Shown here one piece after another: positions 6,727 to 13,614 of a stretch of 13,614 bases of DNA. The stretch is from positions 3,575 to 17,188 of the forward strand of contig DJHY01000262.1 of the NCBI GenBank assembly GCA_002433335.1, given 5' to 3'. The notes beneath the pieces were generated by a model. That model had not been told where the DNA came from and ran no database searches. It was given only the letters and a program-made list of their open reading frames with translations. The first letter of the stretch is position 1. Each line of letters begins with the position of its first letter. The DNA comes from Rhodospirillaceae bacterium UBA6608 (lineage in GTDB: Bacteria > Pseudomonadota > Alphaproteobacteria > Rhodospirillales_A > Casp-alpha2). A program made the translations under genes and the position numbers.

Positions 6727-7629
6727 ATGTGGGACAACCTGACAATTTTGACCGCCGCACCGGTGTTCAATCTTCAACTTCTCCTCGACGGCTTGTTCGT
6801 CGGCGCGACCTTCGCCTTGGCGGCCTACGGGCTGGCTTTGGTGTGGGGCGTGATGAACGTGAAAAACCTCGCCCAGGGCGACTTCGTGATCATGGGCGGC
6901 TATATCGCCTGGTGGTTGGGCAAACAGGGGATTCACCCCCTGTGGGGCCTGCCGATCGCGATCGTCGTGATGTTCATTTTCGGCTGGATCATCTATGCCG
7001 CGATCATCCGCTGGGTGATCGACAAGGACCTGTTTACCTCGCTGTTGGCGACCTTCGGGCTCGCCATCGTCTTGGCCCAGGCGCTGAACCTGATGTTCGG
7101 GCCCGAGGTTCAGACTGCCGAAAGCGATTTCGCCATCCGCTCGTATTTCGATAATGCGGTCACGGTCGCCGATATCAAGCTGGTCGCCTTCGCGCTATGC
7201 GGCGTTTTGGCGATCGCGGTGGTCCTATTCATGAAGAACTCCCGCATGGGGCAGGCGATCCGCGCTACGGCGCAGGATCCGCGCGCGGCCCGGGTGATGG
7301 GGATCGATACCGACAAGGTCTATGCCTTCACGTTTTCGCTGAATGCCGCGATCTGCGGCGCGGCCGGGGCGCTGATTTCCATGATCTGGGTTATTCAGCC
7401 GTTCTACGGCATTTCCCATTCCATCCGTTCGTTCGTGATCGTCACGGCGGCCGGGTTCGGCAACCTGCCGGGCGTGATCCTGTCGGGCCTGGGCCTGGGC
7501 GTGGTCGAACAGTACGGCGGGTTCGTGCTGGGCGCGGAATACCAACAGGCGACGGTGGTCGGCCTGCTGGTCGCGGTCCTGATCTGGCGGCAGCTTGAAA
7601 TGCGCCGTCTACGGCAAGTCGTGCAATAA
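6727..7629 (+). CDS. livH: LivH-type ABC importer permease
   Basis: Inner-membrane permease of 300 residues, the usual LivH length, with about eight hydrophobic segments. It opens with the typical LLLDGLFVGATFALAAYGL helix and WGVMNVKNLAQGDFVIMGGY. The cytoplasmic loop SRMGQAIRATAQDPRAARVMGI (about 177-198) is the conserved coupling segment that contacts the ATPases. The late AAGFGNLPGVILSGLGLGVVEQYGG segment is also typical. It would pair with LivM to form the channel. The ATG at 6727 has only a weak purine stretch (GCAGAGA) upstream. It lies 194 bp after the binding-protein gene; that gap carries two hairpins and a tandem repeat, so expression may be uncoupled from the first gene. The symbol names the family; the substrate is not proven. 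Confidence 0.93.
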   Translation: MWDNLTILTAAPVFNLQLLLDGLFVGATFALAAYGLALVWGVMNVKNLAQGDFVIMGGYIAWWLGKQGIHPLWGLPIAIVVMFIFGWIIYAAIIRWVIDKDLFTSLLATFGLAIVLAQALNLMFGPEVQTAESDFAIRSYFDNAVTVADIKLVAFALCGVLAIAVVLFMKNSRMGQAIRATAQDPRAARVMGIDTDKVYAFTFSLNAAICGAAGALISMIWVIQPFYGISHSIRSFVIVTAAGFGNLPGVILSGLGLGVVEQYGGFVLGAEYQQATVVGLLVAVLIWRQLEMRRLRQVVQ

Positions 7630-7659
7630 GCCGAACCGGCAGTTAGGAACCTGAATACA

Positions 7660-8693
7660 ATGGACAAATTCAATCCGAAACTTCATCTGCCGATCCTTAT
7701 TTTCGGCATTGCCGCACCCTTCGTGGTGCCGGGCCTGACCATTCAGGTCGCGGTCCTTTGGGTCATGGTGCTGTTCGCCCTGACCTGGGACATGATGGGC
7801 GGGCAGATGGGCTACAACTCTCTCGGCAACATCCTGTTCTTCGGCTCGGGCATGTATATCTCGGCCATCGTTCAGGTCAGCATGTTCGCCGACGTGGGCG
7901 AGTACACGGCGGCCAGTGCCGCTGGAACGGGCGAGTTCCCCTATACGATTTCCCAGTATTTCTGGGGCTTGGGGCTCGGCATCCTGGCGGCGGGCTTCGG
8001 CTCGGCATTGGTGTCGGCCTCCATCGGCTGGACCATGTTCGGCCTGCGCGGCCCGTATTTCGCCATCGGCACCCTGGGCATCGCCCTGACGGCCGGTGAG
8101 TTGATGGGAACCTGGGAATGGATCGGCGCCGGCGGCGGTATGGCCATGCCGGTCTACCCCGGAAGCGCCGACGGCAAATCCCTGATGTTCTATTTCATGT
8201 GCTTCGGGGCCGCGGTCGCGACCTTCCTGTTCTGCCGCTGGCTTTATGCCACGCGGTTCGGCCTGGCCATCAACGCCATCCGCGATGATGAGCAAAAGGC
8301 CGAAGCGATGGGCATCCACACCCTGCGCTACAAGACCGTAACCTGGTCGGCATCGGCGTTTTTCCTGGGTATTTCCGGGGCCGTGTTCGGCAACATCACC
8401 GGCTTTATCGAGCCCTTGGAAGTGGCCTTTCCGGTCGCGACCTTCGGGATCTTCATGGTCGCGATGGTGCTGCTGGGCGGGAAGGGGACCCTGTGGGGGC
8501 CGGTCCTGGGGGCCGTTCTGTTCCACACCCTGAAAGAGGTCACCTGGACCTACTTCCTGGGCTGGCAGTGGGTCGCCCTGGGCGTTCTGATCATCGTCAA
8601 CGTGGTGTTCTTCCAACAGGGCATCATGGGTTGGCTGATGGAGAAGTTCCCCGAGAAATTCGGCATCGTCGTTGACAACAAGGAGGCGGCGAA

Positions 8694-8697
<4 letters not shown>
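7660..8697 (+). CDS. livM: LivM-type ABC importer permease
   Basis: Second inner-membrane permease, 345 residues, with about nine or ten hydrophobic segments. Typical LivM features are LTWDMMGGQMGYNSLGNILFFGSG (about 42-65), GLRGPYFAIGTLGIAL (128-143), and the coupling loop ATRFGLAINAIRDDEQKAEAMGI, followed by SASAFFLGISGAVFG. The ATG at 7660 has AGGA 11 nt upstream and starts 30 bp after livH. The stop overlaps the start of livG by 4 bp (ATGA), so the two are translationally coupled. A short charged tail (NKEAAK) ends the protein. Confidence 0.93.
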
Positions 8698-9446
<749 letters not shown>

Positions 9447-9447
9447 C

Positions 9448-10347
9448 ATGTCGGACGACAACAAGCGGATCATCGAGGAAACGACCGTCACGCGCCGGAC
9501 CACGGGCTACCACATGGGCTCCGTCGATGCGGTGATCTCGGTCGAGGAAGTCACCAAACAGGCCCGCGCCATGGCCGTCGACGTACCGTTGGAAACGGTT
9601 GCGGCCCTGGCCGGAAACAAACCCTTCGTGAACTTGAAGGACCTGCGTTGCGGTTACGGCAAGATGGAGATTATCCATGGCCTGAACCTGCAGGTCGGGA
9701 AGGGACAATCGCTTTGCCTGATCGGCCCCAATGGGGCGGGCAAATCGACCGTCCTGCACGCCATCTACGGCCTGAACACCGTGATGGGGGGGCAGATCCT
9801 GGTGGGCGAGGGCGATAAGGCCCAGGACGTCGCCCATATGACGGCCAACCAGAAGCTCAAACGCGCCGGGATCGCCTATATCCTTCAGGACAAGTCGATC
9901 TTCCCCGACATGACCGTCGAGGAAAATCTGTGGATGGGCGGCTTCCTGATGGACAAGCCCGCGCAGGCAAAGGAAGCGGCGGAAAAGGTCTTCGCCAAAT
10001 ACGACCGCCTGGCCAAACGGCGCAAGCATCTGGCCAAGGTTCTGTCCGGTGGGGAGCGGCGGTTGCTGGAAATCTCCCGCGCCCTGGTCATGAACCCGGA
10101 AGTCCTGTTGGTGGACGAGCCGTCCATCGGCCTGGAACCCCGGTTCATTGATATGGTCTTCGAAATCCTCGAAGACCTGCAGAAAACCGAGGGCAAGACC
10201 ATCATCATGGTCGAGCAGAACGCCAAGAAAGGCCTGGAATTCGCCGATATCGGCTATGTCCTGGTCTCAGGCGAGCTGGCCATCGCGGGTACCGGCGACG
10301 AATTGCTGGAAAACCCCGACGTGGGACGTCTGTTCTTGGGCGGGTGA
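9448..10347 (+). CDS. livF: LivF-type ABC importer ATPase with N-terminal extension
   Basis: Second cytoplasmic ATPase, 299 residues against about 235 for usual LivF. The ATPase core begins near residue 60 (FVNLKDLRCGYGKMEIIHGL). Walker A is GPNGAGKST (93-101), the Q-loop is in YILQDKSIFPDMTVEENL, the signature is LSGGE (199-203), and Walker B is VLLVDEP (219-225). The switch-His position is Gln (VEQNA), as is common in LivF. The 59-residue extension is polar and charged (it starts MSDDNKRIIEETTVTRRTTG), with a predicted helix around 30-55. The ATG at 9448 has GGGAG in the end of livG, 9 nt upstream, and starts 1 nt after the livG stop, so the extension is probably translated. A later start cannot be excluded. 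The stop lies only 10 bp from the stop of the convergent gene. Confidence 0.92.
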   Translation: MSDDNKRIIEETTVTRRTTGYHMGSVDAVISVEEVTKQARAMAVDVPLETVAALAGNKPFVNLKDLRCGYGKMEIIHGLNLQVGKGQSLCLIGPNGAGKSTVLHAIYGLNTVMGGQILVGEGDKAQDVAHMTANQKLKRAGIAYILQDKSIFPDMTVEENLWMGGFLMDKPAQAKEAAEKVFAKYDRLAKRRKHLAKVLSGGERRLLEISRALVMNPEVLLVDEPSIGLEPRFIDMVFEILEDLQKTEGKTIIMVEQNAKKGLEFADIGYVLVSGELAIAGTGDELLENPDVGRLFLGG

Positions 10348-10357
10348 TGGTTCGTCG

Positions 10358-11827
10358 TTAACACATCGCGGCGATTTTTGCGGCGAGGGCGGCGACTTTG
10401 CCGCCCACGTCGACAAGTTTCTCCGTTCCTTTGATGATGCTATCGAGGCTCAGCGATACCCATTGTTTACGCGGTGCTTCCGTGGCCGCCTCTTTAGTCA
10501 ATGTCTCGAAGTCTTGAGACATTTGGGTTGCGGTCCCTTCGTCGACTTTAGGGATCGCTTCCTCGACCAAACCACTGAGTTCCTTAATCAGCTCGACCAA
10601 TTCGGGTTCCATGTTCTCCGTCGGCATGGCGTTGAAGCTGTTCTTGATATTCTTCGCGAGCACGACGTTTCCGTGAAACGTATTGCCGTTGCCCATGTTC
10701 ATCTTGTTTCCCACAACCTTGTCTCCTCGAATGTGTTCGTTGACGATGTTGATGGTATGAGGCGTTGTGACCTGTTCGACCTTGCGTCGGATTGATCTGC
10801 GAAAATGCTCAATTCGGCTCAGCAAGGTCGCTCGGTGGCGTTCCGAAAGAAGTTCGTCCGCTTGGTATGCCGCGTCCAATAGAGTGACCTGATCAAACCC
10901 GTACCTTCGTTCCTTGAGGAGCAAGCCTGCGGAATCATTCAAGAATTCTTGAAGGTTCTCCGAGCACTGATCCCCCCGTTCCAGGTGCTTTCCTCCCTTG
11001 CTTTTGGAGAGTATCTCCAAGACCTTTTTGGTGACTTCGCGCGTTTGGTGCAGACGAGTCAGATGAATGCGCACGCGCCGGGCCGTGTCTTCGTCAAATA
11101 AGCGGCCGCTATTAACAATCCAACAGTTGTAGCGAGCGCCTGACTTTGCTGGGGGAACGGCGATTAGTCGCGCGGTAAGCCCGGTGGAAGGCGTGACTTC
11201 TGTGGCCTGCTCCGGAGCTTCGACATAAGACCAACCGGTGCCTTCGACAAAAATCAAAGGCGTGCCAGCAACGACCAGGGGCGATGGATCATCCGTGGAA
11301 GCCGCATGACCGGGAGGCAACGTCATTCTTTCGACATGCTTGGCAAGCGCGGGGCCGGCGGATAACAACGGGACATTCCGGGCATCGCCATTTTGGCGAG
11401 GTATTGAAACTTGGGCGGCCAGGATGGGGGAGAGAACCTCATCCAGCGTATGTCGGGTCGTGCTCCACCCGGTTTTAGGGATTAGGCGAAAACCGACCTC
11501 GACCCGAGACGTGGCCAAAGCATCGAAATAGAACCGACGAAAACGGCAGGCCAGGTACCCCCAGGTGTCATCCGCAAATTTGATATAGCGATGGAGAGGC
11601 GGCTCGAAACGCAATGCCCGGCTGGCGTCTACGTAGAAGTCTTCTCCAGGCCATGGATCGATCCCGCCTTTCGTCCGTTCTTCGACCTTCCCGAAGCGAC
11701 GCGTGTATAGCGGTTGACCGCTGTCATGCTGGTCACAGTAAAGAGGCCAGCTTGGGATGTTGAAAATTGCGTCCTGAGAAAACAGGCGACGGGCATCCGC
11801 GATCGGAAATGAGACGATAACGAACAA
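10358..11827 (-). CDS. Orphan multidomain protein, possible conflict/defence factor
   Basis: A 489-residue protein I cannot assign to a named family. Parts seen: an N-terminal alpha/beta region (1-115) with RRFGKVEERTKGGIDPWPGE and FRRFYFDALATSRVEVGFRL; a variable middle (116-245) ending RYNCWIVNSGRLF; a charged helical region (245-352); an Asn/Gly-rich beta-like segment (354-398) with repeated GDK, GNK, GNGN and HGN motifs; and a helical C-terminus (405-489) ending in an amphipathic, Ala-rich helix. No signal peptide, membrane segment or obvious catalytic motif is visible. The arrangement recalls large accessory proteins of bacterial conflict systems, which is inference. The TTG start at 11827 is supported by GAGGG 6 nt upstream; no early Met exists in frame. 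It looks less GC-rich than its neighbours and has no partner gene, suggesting acquisition. Confidence 0.75.
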   Translation of the reverse strand: MFVIVSFPIADARRLFSQDAIFNIPSWPLYCDQHDSGQPLYTRRFGKVEERTKGGIDPWPGEDFYVDASRALRFEPPLHRYIKFADDTWGYLACRFRRFYFDALATSRVEVGFRLIPKTGWSTTRHTLDEVLSPILAAQVSIPRQNGDARNVPLLSAGPALAKHVERMTLPPGHAASTDDPSPLVVAGTPLIFVEGTGWSYVEAPEQATEVTPSTGLTARLIAVPPAKSGARYNCWIVNSGRLFDEDTARRVRIHLTRLHQTREVTKKVLEILSKSKGGKHLERGDQCSENLQEFLNDSAGLLLKERRYGFDQVTLLDAAYQADELLSERHRATLLSRIEHFRRSIRRKVEQVTTPHTINIVNEHIRGDKVVGNKMNMGNGNTFHGNVVLAKNIKNSFNAMPTENMEPELVELIKELSGLVEEAIPKVDEGTATQMSQDFETLTKEAATEAPRKQWVSLSLDSIIKGTEKLVDVGGKVAALAAKIAAMC

Positions 11828-11833
11828 GCCTAT

Positions 11834-11838
11834 CCCTC
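11834..11838 (-). promoter_or_regulatory. Ribosome site deciding the TTG start
   Basis: On the minus strand GAGGG lies 6 nt before the TTG at 11827. The next in-frame Met is at residue 168, so this site fixes an unusual TTG start for the 489-residue gene. Confidence 0.65.
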
Positions 11839-11845
11839 AAAGCGG

Positions 11846-11871
11846 CTCTCCCGCCGAGAGCGGCGGGAGAG
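11846..11871. promoter_or_regulatory. Perfect 11-bp stem-loop in leader of the orphan gene
   Basis: CTCTCCCGCCG (11846-11856) and CGGCGGGAGAG (11861-11871) are perfect complements around an AGAG tetraloop. The stem lies 7 nt upstream of the ribosome site of the minus-strand gene at 11827. No T-run follows on either strand, so a pure terminator role is unlikely; a leader structure affecting translation or mRNA stability fits better. Confidence 0.65.
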
Positions 11872-11883
11872 ATGTTGTGCCCA

Positions 11884-11899
11884 ATCGGACACGTCCGAT
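11884..11899. promoter_or_regulatory. Operator-like palindrome upstream of the orphan gene
   Basis: ATCGGAC (11884-11890), AC, GTCCGAT (11893-11899) is a 7+2+7 palindrome, the usual form of a dimer-binding site. A further half-site, GTCCGATG, occurs at 11985-11992. They lie 57 and about 158 bp upstream of the orphan gene start, where its promoter should be. Role inferred. Confidence 0.4.
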
Positions 11900-12017
11900 G
11901 ACCGAACTTCACTTAAGATGAACGGCCATGTTGAGCCCATTGCACATTACAACGGGCTCCGTATGAGACAGCCAGAAGCACTTAGTCCGATGCCAGTTAC
12001 CTCCGGCAATCACATCG

Positions 12018-12182
12018 TTATTTTATGTTTTTATAATTTATGGTCAACGCCAATTCGCCCTCAAAACTCCCGGAATACCGGCGTATGACGCGCGAAGAAC
12101 CGCGGACTTCATCGAAATCCCATGGCTGGGAGATTCCGGACGGATAGCCGTTTCGGTTCTGGAATCGGATGATCGCCAGCAT
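12018..12182 (-). CDS. Possible small ORF, 54 residues
   Basis: An ATG at 12182 opens a frame that runs to TAA at 12018-12020. It starts MLAIIRFQNRNGYPSG and ends GELALTINYKNIK. The composition is protein-like rather than the Arg/His-rich look of shadow frames, and it points the same way as the orphan gene 190 bp downstream. Against it: there is no ribosome site, and its start lies just past the T-run of a strong terminator on the same strand. It may be a small gene, a gene remnant or chance. Confidence 0.2.
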   Translation of the reverse strand: MLAIIRFQNRNGYPSGISQPWDFDEVRGSSRVIRRYSGSFEGELALTINYKNIK

Positions 12183-12194
12183 GCTGAAACAGGC

Positions 12195-12263
12195 AAAGAA
12201 AAACCCTCACTCTGGTGCTGTTTCCCGTTTTGACGGGCAAATGCCAGGGTGAGGGTTCTTTTT
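12195..12263. terminator. Strong bidirectional terminator
   Basis: AACCCTCAC-T-CTGG (12202-12215) pairs with CCAG-G-GTGAGGGTT (12244-12257): 14 pairs including one G-T. An inner stem CCCGT/ACGGG caps the loop. The plus strand continues CTTTTTA (12258-12264). The minus strand continues TTTTTCTTT (12203-12195). Both directions therefore have a U-tract. It ends the dehydratase transcript on the minus strand and would stop plus-strand read-through. Confidence 0.9.
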
Positions 12264-12266
12264 ATC

Positions 12267-12296
12267 TATCTGAAAATAAATAATTAATTTCAGATA
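12267..12296. repeat. AT-rich inverted repeat after the dehydratase gene
   Basis: TATCTGAAA (12267-12275) and TTTCAGATA (12288-12296) are perfect 9-bp complements around a 12-bp all-A/T spacer. The repeat lies between the dehydratase stop and the bidirectional terminator. It may be a second 3'-end hairpin or a protein-binding site. Confidence 0.55.
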
Positions 12297-12353
12297 TCGG
12301 CTGCAACTTCGCGCGCGGTTGCGATTTAACTGCGATTGCAGGTAATTGGCCGG

Positions 12354-13614
12354 TTACGTGCCCTTCGTGGCCTTGAGGAAGCCGAAATCGGCGCCATCCT
12401 CGGCCTGGGTGACCTCGTCCAGGTAGAGTTTCAGGTACCCGCGGTCCGATCCTTTATGGGCCGGCGGCGGCGTCCAGGCGGCCTGACGGGATTTCATTTC
12501 GGTATCGTCTACTAGTAGAGATAACGACCGGTTCGGCGTGTCCAGGCGGATGCGATCACCGGTCCGAACGAGGGCGAGGGGCCCGCCGTCGGTGGCTTCC
12601 GGCGAGACGTGCAGGATGATCGTTCCGAAAGCGGTGCCGCTCATCCGGCCGTCTGAAATGCGGACCATGTCCTTCACACCCTGTTGGGCCAGTTTCTTCG
12701 GTATCGGAATGTATCCGGCCTCGGGCATGCCGGGCGCGCCCTTGGGCCCGATATTGCGTAGGACCAGGATATCGTCGGGATTGACGTCCAAGTCGGCGCT
12801 GTCGATCCGCAGGGCCAGGTCTTCCAGGTTTTCGAACACCACGGCGCGGCCTTCATGGACCAAAAGACCCTGGTCTGCCGCGGATTGTTTCAATACCGCA
12901 CCGTTCGGGCAGAGATTGCCGCGCAAAACGACCATACCGCCTTCGGGATAGAGAGGATTGCCGCGCGGGCGGACTACGTCCTGTTCCCAGCCTTCGGGCA
13001 TGGCGGCCAAATTCTCGCCCAGCGTGCGGCCTGACACGGTCATGCAGTCGAGATCGAGCAGGTCCTCGATTTCACGCAGGATGGTGGTCAGCCCGCCGGC
13101 TTTCCACAAGTCTTCCATGTAGTACACGCCATTGGGTTTCAGGTTGACCAGGGTCGGGACCTCGCGCCCCATCGTATCGAAGGCGTCCAGATCGACATTC
13201 AGGCCCAGTCGTCCCGCCACGGCGGCCATATGAACGATGCCGTTGGTCGATCCGCCGATGGCCAGAAGGGTCTTCATGGCGTTGTTTACGGACGCCTGCG
13301 TAATGATCTGATCCGGGGTGACCTTGTCCTTGGCCAGTTGCACGGCCCGGGTGCCCGTTTCCTCGGCATGGCGTAGGCGGTCCGCCGCCCAGGCCGGGAT
13401 TGCCGCGCCGCCGGGCAGCATCATGCCCATGGCCTCGGTCATCAGGGCCATGGTCGAGGCCGTGCCCATCACGCCGCAGGTCCCCGCCGTGGGCACCAAT
13501 TTGGCGGAAATGTCCTCGATTTCGGCTTCGTCGATCTCTCCGGCGCGGAACTTGCCCCACATCCGGCGGCAATCGGTACAAGCGCCCAGGCGTTCGCCCT
13601 TGTGGCTGCCGGTG
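12354..13614 (-). CDS. IlvD/Edd-family dehydratase, N-terminus cut off by window edge
   Basis: Iron-sulphur dehydratase of the IlvD/Edd family, which removes water from dihydroxy acids or sugar acids in the cytosol. 419 residues are visible of roughly 570-600, so about 150-180 N-terminal residues, including two expected cluster cysteines, lie beyond the edge. Seen: GACTDCRRMW near the edge; GTCGVMGTASTMA, whose Cys should be the third cluster ligand; GGSTN; RNIGPKGAPGMPE; and SDGRMSGTAFG, which holds the catalytic Ser. The GACTDCRR and SDGRMSGTA forms resemble the sugar-acid (arabinonate or xylonate) dehydratase branch more than classic IlvD, so the substrate is left open. It ends in a C-terminal tail, GYLKLYLDEVTQAEDGADFG. 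The ATG at 13562 is internal, because the frame stays open and family-like to the edge. Followed by an inverted repeat and a strong terminator. Confidence 0.92.
   Translation of the reverse strand, partial: TGSHKGERLGACTDCRRMWGKFRAGEIDEAEIEDISAKLVPTAGTCGVMGTASTMALMTEAMGMMLPGGAAIPAWAADRLRHAEETGTRAVQLAKDKVTPDQIITQASVNNAMKTLLAIGGSTNGIVHMAAVAGRLGLNVDLDAFDTMGREVPTLVNLKPNGVYYMEDLWKAGGLTTILREIEDLLDLDCMTVSGRTLGENLAAMPEGWEQDVVRPRGNPLYPEGGMVVLRGNLCPNGAVLKQSAADQGLLVHEGRAVVFENLEDLALRIDSADLDVNPDDILVLRNIGPKGAPGMPEAGYIPIPKKLAQQGVKDMVRISDGRMSGTAFGTIILHVSPEATDGGPLALVRTGDRIRLDTPNRSLSLLVDDTEMKSRQAAWTPPPAHKGSDRGYLKLYLDEVTQAEDGADFGFLKATKGT

Larger units (their letters stand above)
11828..12353. other. Gene-poor gap with regulatory structures
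   Basis: This 526-bp interval separates the orphan gene from the dehydratase gene. It holds the 11-bp stem-loop, the palindrome, a strongly AT-rich patch at 12018-12042 (containing TATAAT at 12032-12037 on the plus strand), a bidirectional terminator and an AT-rich inverted repeat. No tRNA, transposase or established gene is visible; a 54-codon minus-strand reading frame at 12018-12182 is listed separately. An imperfect hairpin also occurs with arms GAGCCC and GGGCTC near 11933-11959. Confidence 0.6.

Noticed and set aside
5234..6760. Long minus-strand open frame (508 codons) opposite the binding-protein gene
   Set aside because: Arg/His/Gly-rich translation with no domain features. The opposite strand carries an unmistakable signal peptide and receptor fold, so this is a codon-bias shadow.
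7609..8616. 335-codon minus-strand frame opposite livM
   Set aside because: Composition is Gln/His/Gly/Asp-rich with no hydrophobic core. livM on the plus strand has clear membrane segments and family motifs.
12040..12147. 35-codon plus-strand frame starting just after TATAAT
   Set aside because: No ribosome site, and the start is only 3 nt from the box, too close for either a leadered or a leaderless transcript. It overlaps the more protein-like minus-strand frame.

Overview
The window is GC-rich chromosomal DNA, most likely from an alphaproteobacterium near Rhodospirillales. The evidence is the codon use, a typical glutaryl-CoA dehydrogenase, a compact five-gene LIV-type ABC transporter operon, and a stand-alone DUF4065/Panacea-type protein. 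No rRNA, tRNA, CRISPR array or insertion sequence was seen.

Layout. (1) 1-2057, minus strand: a glutaryl-CoA dehydrogenase cut by the left edge, preceded upstream by a membrane-anchored protein of unknown function. (2) 2058-2270: a divergent intergenic region with a perfect 8-bp-arm inverted repeat. (3) 2271-3696, plus: a small lipoprotein and a membrane-anchored alpha/beta hydrolase, one nucleotide apart. (4) 3697-4372, plus: weak hairpins, an unrecognised 143-residue protein and a textbook intrinsic terminator. (5) 4477-5077, plus: a perfect 19-bp tandem duplication just ahead of a solitary DUF4065/Panacea-type gene. (6) 5078-10347, plus: a structured leader, then substrate-binding protein, two permeases (LivH, LivM) and two ATPases (LivG, LivF). 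Strong hairpins separate the binding-protein gene from the permeases. LivF has an unusual N-terminal extension of about 60 residues. (7) 10358-11827, minus: a 489-residue orphan that converges on livF with only 10 bp between stop codons. It has a TTG start, an Asn/Gly-rich beta segment and a helical C-terminal module, and it is the best candidate for an undescribed system. (8) 11828-12353: a gene-poor gap holding an 11-bp hairpin, an operator-like palindrome, a strong bidirectional terminator and a further AT-rich inverted repeat. (9) 12354-13614, minus: an IlvD/Edd-family dehydratase cut by the right edge.

How the genes work together. The liv-type genes should form one ATP-driven importer for a branched-chain or other hydrophobic amino acid or a related carboxylate. 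The glutaryl-CoA dehydrogenase (lysine, tryptophan or aromatic breakdown) and the dehydratase (branched-chain amino acid synthesis or sugar-acid breakdown) are metabolic neighbours, but the sequence does not show them to be co-regulated with the importer. The 489-residue gene looks like an accessory cassette lodged between the transporter operon and the dehydratase.
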